Position numbers and translations under genes: made by a program. Below the pieces are notes generated by a model. The model did no database searches, had not been told where the DNA came from, and saw only the letters and a program-made list of their open reading frames with translations. This document shows, piece by piece, positions 1 through 10,084 of a stretch of DNA of 64,000 nucleotides; the stretch's first letter is position 1, and each line of letters starts with the position of its first letter. Source of the DNA: Chaetoderma sp. LZ-2023a (lineage: Eukaryota; Mollusca; Caudofoveata; Chaetodermatida; Chaetodermatidae); assembly GCA_034401795.1 (NCBI GenBank), contig CM067359.1, forward strand, positions 141,601,278-141,665,277, in the 5' to 3' direction.

Positions 1-78
1 CAAAGCTATAAACCTTTATCCATATGATAGCAGGTAAACTGATCTGCTAGCAGAATATTTGAAAAGTGAATCAGTTTT

Positions 79-221
79 CACATTTGGGACCTACTGCGCA
101 TGCGTCACCAAGGAGTGTGTACAGACTGGTGCCAGTCTATTGTAAGGCTAATGCAGGGGGTCCCTCTACCAGAAGCCTGGTTGAGGGTCTACATGGTGAT
201 GGTATTGACATTAGGGAGTAT
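79..221 (+). other. Possible exon of unknown protein
   Basis: An open stretch on the plus strand ends at a good splice-donor sequence (GTAAGC after 221) and follows an AG at 78. The reading holds residues like CKANAGGPSTRSLVEG and GDGIDIREY and is not low complexity. I do not recognise the family and no neighbouring exon was found, so this could be a chance open frame inside the intron of the minus-strand gene whose first exon is at 3640-3832. Confidence 0.15.
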
Positions 222-373
222 GTAAGCGAGCACAACATTTTTATTCTGATAGCTAAATGCAGATATTTGATTTAGCAAGTAGTGATTGAACGGTAATGGA
301 TGTTTTTGTGGTGTAATAACAACTGTAGCGGATGAACAAATTTTAAATAGGTACGCGAACTGACATCTTTACT

Positions 374-531
374 TACAGTGCTGCTCATAAATAAGTTTAA
401 ATGCTTCCAAAGCAAAAACACAAATATGTTAGTTAGAACCATATGAACACGATACAAGAAACGTTATGTTGAATATTTTGAACACAATTTGGGTTGAAAT
501 CCAACCCAATTATGTTCAAAATATTCAACAG
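374..531. mobile_element. Fold-back MITE, mariner-like ends (copy 1, truncated)
   Basis: It begins TACAGTGCTGCTCATAAATA, which matches the ends of the copies at 2595 and 16723-16916. Its inner part (467-530) is a near-perfect palindrome with arms TGTTGAATATTTTGAAC and GTTCAAAATATTCAACA. The apex GTTGCTGCC seen in other palindromes is missing here. The far terminal repeat is absent. A TA target duplication is likely for this type of end but cannot be verified for this copy. Confidence 0.55.
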
Positions 532-899
532 TATATGTTATTTAAGTTGTACTATAAGCGTGCGGACGGCCGTGAAAGCCTCGCTACGCACCTCGACCGC
601 TGCCTAAATTGTAAGCAAACCGTGTACTGTCAATAATATGTCAATGTAGACTATATGCAAATAGATTAGTTTAGATTAGATTTATATTTACCCAACATTT
701 TAGTTAATTTTAAACACATACATGTAACTGGAGTAATTGCTATATTGCAATCATAAATTTATTCATAAGCCTACACAATGGTAAATTGCGATCGTACGTG
801 CACTGAGCGGTGTAGGACTACTTAACTATCATTTAAAAGATGTGTACATGCATGCCTATCATCTATGCAAAATCTCTGCAGTCAATCCAGAAAGATAAG

Positions 900-930
<31 letters not shown>

Positions 931-2594
931 TTTGTAGAATTGTATTCCAAGAAGTGTGTGGGTGGGTTTGATTTTATATAGCCTAATTCACGTACACGAA
1001 ATCCGATGTTACTGTCACCTCTAACAGGTCTATACGCTAGAATTGTGATGTCGGGCACTGTGACCATGAGGTCTGTCCTTTAAGTTTAATCAACAAAAAT
1101 ATCATCAACTTCGATATTATTGAACCGTTGTGCATCTCGAACAATGTAGTGTCCCTGTGTGAACAATGAATTGTCAAAGAATAGGTGCATAGGTAATAGG
1201 AATTGGTGTCATCCCGGTGTGATGTCACAACTGTAGCGTGATAGCTAAAACGTTTGGTTGTCAAGGTGGTTGCTATATGCTTATCTCAGCTTTGGCTGGG
1301 CCGATTACAAAAATTTTAAAAGCATTTTGTTCTTCTAGTAAAGGAGAATCTGTATTATGATTGTCAAGTTAATCAGAGCGATCGGGTATCTAGTCCTCAC
1401 ATCTTTAATTAGCATGGCTTTGTTCAAAGCGTGAGCATGTGTACCGACACATGCGCGTCTGTGTGCGTGTACATGATAATTACTCAACGATTCATGCACA
1501 ATAATTGAAGGTCTACTCCGATCTTCATAAATATGCAATGTGTGATGGATGGATGTATGGATGGGTGGATGGATGAAAACCGATGTACGGGATGCATAGA
1601 ACAAATCATCATCATTTCGTTGTTGTTATCATCATTTTGGTCTTGTTATTATCGTCGTCGTCGTTTATCATCGTCGTCAATCATCTTCATCGTCATCTTC
1701 TCAACATTGCACCACTATCATCACCAATAACATCATCATTATCATTCAGAATTATCATCAAAAATTATGTGTCCACCCGTCCATCTGTCTAGGAGTCTGT
1801 CCGCCCGTTATTATTATTATTACAACAATCTCCCGATCACTAACGGCAAAACAGAGAACAAAGGCGCAACTCACCTTTGAACGGTCTGGGTTTCTTAATT
1901 TAATTTTAGTAAACTATGTATAGTTAGTTTTATGTCTGCTTAATGTAATTTGATTAAATTAATAAGTTTATTTAATGTCTCGTTTCTATTTGATACAGGT
2001 TGTGAAAGAGCCATTCAAACAATCCGGCCAACTTATGTCCATCCATGCTTTTGTTTAAAAAGACGGGAAGAGGAAACAGCTACCATTGGCGTTCGTCTTG
2101 ATGTCCAGGAACAAAACAAATCTACTTTTAGGCATTCTGGCGTGAAAGCGCACCCCAATACATCTATGAACATATGTAAGCGAGTGTGAAAAACTGTCTA
2201 TGATTACATTATTATTTCATTGTATTCCAGGTTGACATCACAGACTGAATTGCAAAGCTGGCCAGGCTGGTTTGCCATTTTATCAGCTTCTACAGTGGCT
2301 AAAACGAGAAGCTGAAATTGTAGCAATTAATGTCTAGTCTGGAGATTTAGAGTGCGGCGTCAACATTAAATATATGAAACTGGATGAAAACCATCACACA
2401 GCCTGGGATAGCTACATGACGAAAAACATCAGCACCACACACTTCCTCAAGACATGCGGACACTTGTACAGCCCCAATGAGCACCACTGAACACAGCGCA
2501 CAACAGCAACTCAACACAACATCAACTCACAATGCTTGACTTACTGTACATATATAGCAATTGTAAATTATTCATGTAAATATATAAATTGTTC
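532..2594. other. Non-coding stretch, probably intron of the minus-strand gene
   Basis: I see no recognisable gene here. It holds a (TA)n run at 901-927, GGAT repeats at about 1541-1575, and an ATC/GTC-rich simple-sequence stretch at about 1605-1760. If the exon at 3640-3832 is correctly called, this is part of its first intron. A short open run after an acceptor-like AG at 1998 could be an exon but has no recognisable product. Confidence 0.4.
1541..1760. repeat. GGAT and ATC/GTC simple repeats
   Basis: GATG/GGAT tetramers (1541-1575) are followed by a long imperfect run of ATC, TTG and CGT triplets (1605-1760). Open frames over it are products of the triplet period. Confidence 0.8.
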
Positions 2595-3005
2595 TACAGT
2601 GCAGCTCATAAATAACTTAATGTGTTTCCTAAACAGAAACATATTAGTGAGTACAATTTTGAACATGATGTAAGAAATGTTATGCTGAATATTTTGGACT
2701 TAATTTGATTGGAAGCCATTGCTGCCTTAGCAGTACTACTACTACTACTACTACTACTACTATCATTATATTCATATAAATTGTCATCTAAATGTGTACA
2801 TATATGTAAATAAATACATCGATCATTTCTTTTACAAACTGCATTTTCAAAATTGTATTGACATAACCACTGTCCCATCACACCCTATATACCGTTTCAC
2901 ATTGTCCCAAAATAACAACTCTGATCTTTCTTTCTGAAGATATTTTCGCCTACTGTTATCAGCAACAACTGCAGTCACATTAGTTTTGAAATATTCAACA
3001 GATAT
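2595..3005. mobile_element. Fold-back MITE, mariner-like ends (copy 2, split)
   Basis: Left end TACAGTGCAGCTCATAAATA matches the copy at 16723-16916. The left palindrome arm (TGCTGAATATTTTGGAC, then ATTTGATTGG) ends near 2735 at a (CTA)n run, and a right arm (TTTTGAAATATTCAACAG) reappears at about 2983-3001. About 220 bp therefore separates the two halves of the palindrome. Confidence 0.45.
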
Positions 3006-3299
3006 GATCAGAAGGGTGGGTAGTACAGGCCCATGTGCGCGAGTACATGCATGCGTCGGAATAAAGGTAGTCTTTAAACATGAATGATATACAGATGTCT
3101 ATGAGACCATGTGTATTAAATGTGTTGAATGAATATACCCAAGTTAGTCATCAAAGGATGTGTTCAAGCGACCACATCCATTACAAAACTTGGAATTTCA
3201 ACAAATTACAATCCTATTCCCGTCAAACATTCACTATATTATATTTATATATCAGTTTCTCTGAATTACCTATCTTCTTATTAACTTATAATGCACATG

Positions 3300-3440
3300 T
3301 CTATTCCGCGGGGGGTGGGGGGGTGCGAAACGACCTAGGGCGAACGGGAACAGGGGGTGAAACAACCTGGGGCGAACAGGCCAGGATGCGAAATGGTATG
3401 AGTCCGAATGGGATAGGGGGGGGGGGGGGGGGGAGCGAAA
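3300..3440. repeat. G-rich degenerate minisatellite
   Basis: About four degenerate units of 25-40 bp contain GCGAAACGAYC and GGGCGAAC, separated by G runs, with 18 consecutive G near 3417-3434. Open frames on both strands here are low-complexity artefacts. Runs of four or more G could form quadruplexes on the plus strand. Confidence 0.7.
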
Positions 3441-3639
3441 CGATCCGGATTCAAAAAAACATCTCATGGAAAGAATTCTGCAAACATGGATCTTTCGTAG
3501 ACTTGTATGATTATCCATGTTTATGCAATGATCACTACAAAAAAGTTTCAACCATGTGTCTAGAATTTACATACAATTACAATTATCAATACACACGGAA
3601 TGGTGGGGTGACAACGCATCAAAACAAAAGATTGTTTAC

Positions 3640-3832
3640 CTGATTGAACAACACTGACAGCATCAATTGCAGATTTCCATTGTGGGTTGCGATCGTGGAG
3701 AGGATGAAAAGGCTCAGGAGAGTATAGATAAAAGGTTCTAGCAGATAAAACATGTGGATTTAAGAACGGTGTAAATAGTCGTTCGAAAACTGGTGCTTTT
3801 CGAAAATATGTCAGAAGTCGAGAACTCATCAT
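3640..3832 (-). CDS. First coding exon of probable mitochondrial 4-hydroxybutyrate CoA-transferase
   Basis: The exon starts ATGATG at 3832 and runs 193 nt to a GTAAAC donor just below 3640, leaving a phase-1 junction inside the glycine codon of VVQSG. The first ~35 residues are rich in Arg, Leu and Phe with no acid until Glu17 (SRLLTYFRKAP), like a mitochondrial import signal. Then come Y-SPEPFHPLHDRNPQW and SAIDAVSVVQSG. Enzymes of the acetyl-CoA hydrolase/transferase family begin in this way, with a P-W-x-[ST]-A-x-x-AV-x-x-[IV]-x-SG segment just before a beta strand of the CoA-transferase fold. The mature enzyme would move CoA between acetyl-CoA and 4-hydroxybutyrate in the matrix. Later exons were not found in 1-3639, so intron 1 probably exceeds 3.6 kb. 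The assignment rests on a short N-terminus recalled from memory. Confidence 0.55.
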
Positions 3833-4139
3833 GAAAGATAGAAATTAAACAGAAAATCGTATATTGTTAATGCTATCTACCATATTTAATGAATTATTGC
3901 TATCAGATTGCTGTGAATAGATATGCAACATTAAAATGAAAAATTATATACAATTGGGACTGGTCGAGGATATTTCCGTCAACGGTTTAAGTTGGTACCG
4001 ATTACCAATTCCCGAACGAGTATTTCAAAGGACTCGACTCGGAAAAATCCTGACTCGCAAGTACCATTCGTGTTCTCGCGAGATCTCCGACGCTAAACGG
4101 GAGCGAGATAGCTGCGTATTCTCGGCATAGCACGAAGCT
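3833..4139. other. 5' flank of the 3640-3832 gene
   Basis: This is sequence upstream of the minus-strand start codon. No TATA box is evident. A short plus-strand open frame (3936-4130) has no recognisable product. Confidence 0.3.
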
Positions 4140-4475
4140 ACGGCTTAGAATAGCCTAATATAGTTAGGACCATACTCGTATAGCTTTGACCAGACTAGCA
4201 TAGCTTAGATTAGACTAGTATATCTTAGACTAGTGTAACGTAGACTACTATAGCTTAGACTATTATGGCTTGGACCTGTATGACTTATACTAGTATAGCC
4301 TAGACTATAGTGCTATATATAGCTTAGACTAGACTAATATAGCTTAGACATTGGTCAGACTAGTATACAGCTTAGACTAGTATGACTTAGCCTAGTATAG
4401 CTTAGACTAGTCTACCTTAGACTATTATAGCTTGGACTAGTATGGATTGTACATCAGTATAGCATAGACTAGTAC
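4140..4475. repeat. Degenerate TAGCTTAGACTAGTA minisatellite
   Basis: About 18-20 imperfect units of roughly 15-20 bp are built from TATAGCTTAGACTAG. The half-site CTTAGACTA alternates with GTATAGC. It resembles the arrays at 21.0-22.9 kb in base content (CTAG, TTAG) but not in exact unit. Confidence 0.8.
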
Positions 4476-4594
4476 GGCACAGCTCACCGATTTTCACTGA
4501 CACGTCAGAAAAACCCCACAAGGGTCTAAGGGAATTAAGGGAATTAAAATAATTGATATTCTTGAAATGAACGGGGACTTGATATAACCACCAA

Positions 4595-4661
4595 CACCCC
4601 ACCCCCCCCACCCCCCCCCCCCCCCGCCACACACCCACACACACATACATACATACATACA

Positions 4662-4693
<32 letters not shown>

Positions 4694-4694
4694 C
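4595..4694. repeat. Poly-C, CA, ATAC and GCAC microsatellite cluster
   Basis: Runs of C with single A breaks (to about 4626) are followed by CACA, ACAT repeats and about eight GCAC units. Minus-strand frames (VRACVRACV) are artefacts of the 4-bp period. Confidence 0.85.
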
Positions 4695-4737
4695 CTGAAC
4701 TCATCCAAGGGCTCTATTTTTATTTTGGCCGTCTTCA

Positions 4738-5140
4738 GGACTTATTCATTATTCAACGGTCCTCGTAACTGGACCCATCTGATTAGTAATATGCAAATGA
4801 GGTTGAATGGAATTCTGAAGAATCACGCCAGGCTCCCACTTGTTAGCTTTATGCGCTAACTTTCGAAATGCATGCATAACAGCCTGATATTACGAGATGA
4901 TTGTCGGAGATCCAGGGAACCAAACGGGTAACGTGGAGTCGTTTTTAATGAGAGTCGGGATTTGAGTTATCGATTCCTTCCTGAAATACTCTCTAGGATT
5001 CAGAGTATGTGAACTATCCTCTACCATTGGGATTTGATCTTCTTCTTCTTGTTGTGTAGATACCGCCTCTCGAATATGCTTCAGGGATTCAGAATCCTTT
5101 AGGCGAACTTCCGTGACGCAGTAGTTCCTATAATATTATA
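4738..5140 (-). pseudogene. Degenerate coding-like segment of unknown origin
   Basis: Read on the minus strand, one frame gives about 80 residues (containing VTEVRLKDSESLKHIREA and EEEDQIPMVEDSS) and then, in the same frame after an interruption, about 44 more (containing HAFRKLAHKANKWEPG and ILQNSIQPHLHITNQ). Composition is that of a real protein, not a simple repeat. There is no start codon and no recognised family. It could be a host exon relic or part of an old element. It ends next to the (TTAC)n array. Confidence 0.3.
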
Positions 5141-5165
5141 ACTTTAACTGTGCATATCAGGCTAC

Positions 5166-5276
<111 letters not shown>

Positions 5277-5489
5277 TACAACCATTTAAAGGAAAACAAA
5301 CTATTTGGCCCAAAACTTCTAGAGAATCGAACACAACATGTGGCAGTAAATGGAGAATGCTCAATATTTTCCGCTCGTCGAACAATTGTTAGGTCAAGTT
5401 GTTATGTTCGCCCTCCTGAATGGCTGGCTGTTCACTGAATATTCGTGGTGAATGTTTTGTGGCGAGGCGAACAACTTTATAGGTGACTC

Positions 5490-6295
5490 GGCATGAAATA
5501 CATCTGCGAATACTCAAAGAACTGTCAACAGAACTGCCAGACATACTATCACATTTTTACCAACAGTCTTTAGACAAAGGAGTTATCCCAACTGAATAGA
5601 AATCAGCAAACATTTGTCCTTTATATAAAAAGCGACCTGTCCTTGCCAAGCAACCACAGACCGGTTTCCCTCACATGTATTTGCTGTAATGAAGATGCTG
5701 GACTACATCATCTGTTCTAATTATATGAGCCATTTCAAACAAAATAACATCCTAACTCAGACATGCCTTCCGAAAATTGCACAGTTGTGAATCTCAACTA
5801 ATTAATATGTCATCAATGATTGGGCTTCACCCATTGATAAACGGAAACAATTAAGTGGACATTTTTATTCTCGACTTTGAAAAGGCTTTTGATACTGTTC
5901 CACATGCACTTTTGAAATCTAAATTACACAAATATGGTGTGTCAAAAAACATACTACATTGGATTGAATCATTCTTAACAGGTCGCAAACAGTGCATAGT
6001 AGTCAATGGTGCCATATCAAACGTTGCTAACGTTGTGTCTGGAGTACCTCAAGGACACTTCTATGTCCGTTACTGTTTTTAGTCCACATAAATGATATAG
6101 TCCAGGACATTTATGATTTCCTCAGAGATCAGGCTATTGGCCGATGATTGTGTATGCTACTGGGAAATTGATGACCCCAAAGACTGTGAGGCACTCCAAC
6201 AAGACATAAACATGTTAGGTAACTGGGCTACCGATCTAGCCAGAAACCTATGGTTCCAATCCAAAAATAGAGGCGCGCTCTATCTTTCTAGTTAG
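5490..6295 (+). pseudogene. LINE reverse-transcriptase fragment
   Basis: A decayed non-LTR reverse transcriptase reads left to right. LKELSTELPDIL and SLDKGVIPTE (5512-5600) match the region before the palm, FILDFEKAFDTVPHALL (5862-5912) is RT block A, WIESFLTGRKQ and VNGAISNVANVVSGVPQG follow, and LLADDCVCYW (about 6131) is the catalytic ADD block. Stops and at least two frameshifts break it, including loss of the usual SVLGPLLFLLYIND segment just after VPQG. Endonuclease and C-terminus are missing. The clade looks CR1/L2/Jockey-like but cannot be fixed by eye. Confidence 0.85.
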
Positions 6296-6329
6296 CTGTT
6301 GGAGACCACAATCCCTTGCGCAAAATGAC

Positions 6330-6620
6330 CGCGCCTATACGCAATTCTAGACACAACCCGAATATAAGCGTAGCCATGAGCGGCCACACAATGAATGACA
6401 TATCTAAGTCTGTCGTGAACACTCAATAGCCCGTCAAGTGTACGAATTATGTGTACTATTTAATAAACAGTCTGGGCACATCAAACTAGTTTTATTAGTT
6501 ACCTTGATTTTGTGATTCTTCGAATGCAGGGTTCAAATTATTTAAATCGATACGAACACAGAGCGTGGGCAGAGCTTATACTTACAAATGGGAAGGACAT
6601 AGCTAGAAATGAATCCCTCC
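6330..6620. mobile_element. Degenerate copy of the CRE-bearing MITE
   Basis: It shares CCGTCAAGTGTACGAATT, TACTATTTAATAAA, GCAGGGTTCAAA, CACAGAGCGTGGGCAGAGC and CATAGCTAGAAATG with the better copies at 19.7 and 44.6 kb. The hairpin core is reduced to about CAAACTAGTTTTATTAG. Confidence 0.45.
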
Positions 6621-7169
6621 ATTGTGGATTGGCATCGTGGAATAGATAATCAGCTGTTGGAAATTCTGGGAATATTCTCAAGAAAGATATTATATATAAT
6701 TTAATGTATCGAACCCCGACCGTGCAGTGTGAATCTTAAAATAATAAATCGTCTTGACCCGCAAATACATATTTCTCAATGTGTGGCCAGTCTGATCATT
6801 AAAGAGTTAATTAATTTAAATCATTCTTGAAATATAAGTAAGAGCTTAAATCGCTAAAGGCTAATATTGCAATATAATCATTTTGAAATTTCCGTTGAGC
6901 AAAAACCATCTCTCTCTAGATCGCCGTGTATTGACAAATGAGACTAAGCAGCTATAGTCAATTGCACATATTTAGGAATGTGTGATTGTCGGAAATGGCA
7001 GCTGCTACATAAGTTTCACACAGCCTGTTGTTAGTTAAGCAACAGCAGATTAAATGTCAAATGCTTAAATTATAAAAAAAATATTACTGAAAGACTTGGC
7101 AACAAAAAGATGTCATATAAACATACACTTTATTCTCAAACAATTCCAAATCAAAATTGTGAAAAGTTA
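6621..7169. other. Unassigned AT-rich stretch
   Basis: No gene or clear repeat. At 6621-6647 the minus strand reads FHDANPQW, close to FHPLHDRNPQW in the exon at 3640-3832 and directly beside the MITE end. This may be a decayed partial copy of that exon or chance. Confidence 0.3.
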
Positions 7170-7989
7170 AATTTATAGTCTGTCAGCTTGTGTACCTTAT
7201 ATGCATTTTGGGTATAGTAGCTGAAACTTTCAGGAAGTATTTTCATGATATCAAGATACATGAAACCACTTGATACCAATTTTTCCTATCTATCGATAAG
7301 CCACCATCTTGGATTTCAAAATGGCCGCCATATTCAAGTTAGTTCTCTACTTATATCGCCGGCTGTTTATTGGCATACATGATATCAACGTACATGCCAT
7401 ACTCTATAGCATGTGTTTGCATTAGGGATTCATGTAAAATGATAGAAAATAAGATAACAAACAACAGTGTCTCCTAGAACGGCCATATTGGATTTCGAAA
7501 TGGCCGCCGATATGGAAAAACCCTATTAAATTACACAAAGATTATCCAACTTGTAATTGCCTTAAAATGAGTAAGACTTTACATTAATTGGTATATGTTT
7601 AGAGAAAAAAAAGAACATATATACATATAAACATTGTATACACCAGTGGTGTAGCAATAGCAGGTTCAAGGAACATGGGCCCTTGACCATTATGGGCCCC
7701 ACCAGCCTGGAATATTATTTTATGTAGAAGTTTTGAACCATCTTTCTTTAACAATAATGCGACCAGAAATACCCCCTCCATCTCCTGCATTCTGATAAAA
7801 CCTTTTTATCAGAATGCAGCCTTGCAGTAGATGACTTCTCAGATCATCTACTTTCCCAACTTTAATGGTGAGTAGCACTCAGAACCACTCCATACTACAA
7901 TGGCGTAGACAAATGTGGCTTGTGTAGGGGCTTAAGCCATACAGATTTTGGCAAATATTTTTCAATTCTGCACAATCAACCAAATGAGA

Positions 7990-7992
<3 letters not shown>

Positions 7993-8078
<86 letters not shown>
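7993..8078. repeat. (TA)n microsatellite left of Tc1 copy A
   Basis: Pure TA repeat of 86 bp ending at the Tc1 terminus. A shorter TA run (9735-9770) lies on the other side. Confidence 0.97.
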
Positions 8079-8081
<3 letters not shown>

Positions 8082-9731
8082 CTGTGCAAAAGTTAAGCAC
8101 CACCCTATTTTTACGCACATGCGAGGGTATATTCATGTGCTATGAAGAAAGCAATAGCATAAACATTTATGTACCCATCCATCTTAGTGCAAGAGGTAAT
8201 AATGCAACTAGAGGAATGCTGATTATGATTGTGGGGAAACACTATATGTTTTTGTTTGAACTTGAAAACGAGGCCTGAATATGGTTACGTTGACACAACT
8301 GACAACTATTGCCCTACAGTTGACCCACGTGGCTAGATTGTCATTAATGGTGTCTGAAAACTAAGTTTAACATCTGTGCACGAGTTTGAGACTGTCATTA
8401 TTAATACCGGGTATATCCACCTTGTGCCTGGATGACGGCCTGGACACATGTCTCATGCTGGTCACCAACCGACTGATACGCCATTGTGGTATTCGTTGCC
8501 ATTCAAGATGGAGTGCGTCTGTTAATTCCTGTAGGTTCTGCACAGGAGGATCCCTCCTTCTCACCATGTTTCCCAGAATGTCCCAGATATGCTCAATAGG
8601 GTTCATGTCAGGGCTCCTTGCTGGCCATGGTAGGGTTTCGATGGCATTCTGGCGGAGGTATTCATGCACAGCTCTAGCACGATGTGGTCGGGCGTTGTCA
8701 TCCATGAAAATAGGGTGGGTTCCAGGTGCATGATTTACAAAATGAGGGACCACAACTCTGTCCAGTATGGAATCTTGATATCTTTGTCCATTTAGTGTTC
8801 CAGGTACAGTCAACAGATCCAGCTTACAATCAAATGAGATGCACCCCCATATCATAACGGAACCTCCACCAAATGGAACTTCTTCCATGATGTTACGTTG
8901 GTCGTACGCCGTGCATCTGGACCTCCATACACGAGTTCGACCATCTGTGGCATGAAGCAGGAACCGACTTTCATCGGACCAGTGTACACATCTCCAGGAT
9001 CTCATGTTCCAGTGTCTTCTTTCGTTGCACCACCTCAGACGCTCCTCTTTGTGGTGTGCAGTGAGGAGAGGACGTCTGACAGGTCTCCTAGCTTTCATGC
9101 CAGCAGCATACAGTCTCCTTTTGACGGTAGACATTGACACTCTATTGCGCGTTTCCCATTGCTGGCTGGGCACTCTGCTGTTGGTGAATGGAGATCTCCT
9201 AACAAGGCGTACTAGGGCTCGATCATCACGGGCAGTAGTCTTCTTCGGTCTTCCAGATCTAGGCCTGTCCTTCACCTCGTTAGTTTGCCCATGTTTTGCA
9301 ATCAAACGACTGATTACAGTATGGTTAATGTTCAGCTGTCTGCCAATCTCTCTGCATGACATACCAGTGGTATGCATGCCTATGATTTGCCATTTCACAT
9401 GATCACTTAACCTTCGTCTTGCCATAGCGGTTCACAATCAAGAGCTAATTCTCTCTGTACAAATAAACCACGGTCATGAACACAAAATTCCTAATCTTGT
9501 CGCCTAAATCTGTATGTAATGTTCTACACCTCAAACTGGACTTTTACATAACTGAACACGTGTGCTGTTTCCCGCCATGCACGGACATCAAGCGGCGTGA
9601 AGTCATGCATGCATGTACATTTCGTACTTGGAATTATGTCAGCTAACCCGGTGACAAAAAGTATGGCAGCCTAGTTGTACCATCATGTTTCTACGTTCTA
9701 TTGTTTTTGCTGGTGCTTAACTTTTGCACAG

Positions 9732-9734
<3 letters not shown>
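8079..9734 (-). mobile_element. Tc1-like transposon, family 1, copy A
   Basis: Terminal inverted repeats CACCTGTGCAAAAGTTAAGC (left) and its complement (right end 9734) are flanked by TA within (TA)n. Length is 1656 bp, the usual Tc1 size. It is more than 95% alike by eye to copies B (49514-51170) and C (51282-52939). Confidence 0.95.
8367..9425 (-). CDS. Tc1 transposase, frame-shifted near C-terminus (copy A)
   Basis: Cut-and-paste transposase acting in the nucleus on the element's own ends. N-terminal paired-like helix-turn-helix (residues ~1-110, with GRPKKTT hook), then the DDE domain: Asp in VHWSDESRF (~151), Asp in MDDNARPH (243), Glu in SPDMNPIEH (278), giving DD34E. It matches copy B until RLVTSMR. 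There one base is missing relative to B, so the last 17 residues (normally RRVQAVIQAQGGYTRY or similar) are replaced by an unrelated 27-residue tail. All three catalytic residues are upstream of the shift. Confidence 0.93.
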   Translation of the reverse strand: MARRRLSDHVKWQIIGMHTTGMSCREIGRQLNINHTVISRLIAKHGQTNEVKDRPRSGRPKKTTARDDRALVRLVRRSPFTNSRVPSQQWETRNRVSMSTVKRRLYAAGMKARRPVRRPLLTAHHKEERLRWCNERRHWNMRSWRCVHWSDESRFLLHATDGRTRVWRSRCTAYDQRNIMEEVPFGGGSVMIWGCISFDCKLDLLTVPGTLNGQRYQDSILDRVVVPHFVNHAPGTHPIFMDDNARPHRARAVHEYLRQNAIETLPWPARSPDMNPIEHIWDILGNMVRRRDPPVQNLQELTDALHLEWQRIPQWRISRLVTSMRHVSRPSSRHKVDIPGINNDSLKLVHRC

Positions 9735-9773
<39 letters not shown>

Positions 9774-9885
9774 CTGAGAGCATCTAAATTTTTTTTAAAC
9801 CTCTGGGGAGGACATCCAGAATTAGGGCCCACACACGTTCTGACCAGGGGCCCCCAAACGACATCGCTACGCCACTGGAATACAC

Positions 9886-10084
9886 ATTACTCACTTGTAA
9901 TATATCCAAAATAGACCTTTTTTCACCATTTTTAACATTTAAAAAATAATTGGTTGATCTTTTGGTTACGACGGCCGTTTGCTACCTTGTTCCAAACTGC
10001 AAATTTGTTACTATTTCTTTGACCAAAACTGATGATTAAACAACAATTCAAATTCGCTTATTGTAAATATAATACACTGAAGTC
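9886..10084. other. 3' untranslated part of the Academ-like element
   Basis: Short AT-rich segment between the hAT MITE and the stop codon of the transposon gene. It is internal to the larger element. Nothing else is seen. Confidence 0.4.

Larger units (their letters stand above)
7644..9877. mobile_element. hAT-type MITE with nested Tc1 insertion
   Basis: Ends are CAGTGGTGTAGC at 7644 and GCTACGCCACTG at 9877, an inverted pair typical of hAT elements that start CAGTGGCGTAGC. Flanks GTATACAC (7636-7643) and GAATACAC (9878-9885) make an 8-bp target duplication with one mismatch. Without the Tc1 copy (8079-9734) and its (TA)n surroundings the element is about 460 bp and has no coding capacity. 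It also contains a perfect hairpin at about 7787-7820 (TGCATTCTGATAAAA paired with its complement). Confidence 0.75.

Noticed and set aside
3936-4130. 64-codon plus-strand frame upstream of the CoA-transferase exon
   Set aside because: No recognisable features; it lies in the divergent 5' flank.
7948-8145. IYIYIY-type open frames over (TA)n (also 25305-25598, 51153-51341, 52873-53230)
   Set aside because: They are translation of dinucleotide repeats, open in several frames at once.
8386-9402. Plus-strand open frames opposite the Tc1 transposase (also at 49867-50943 and 51509-52586)
   Set aside because: They are antisense shadows; the minus-strand (or plus in copy C) frame carries the DDE and HTH motifs.
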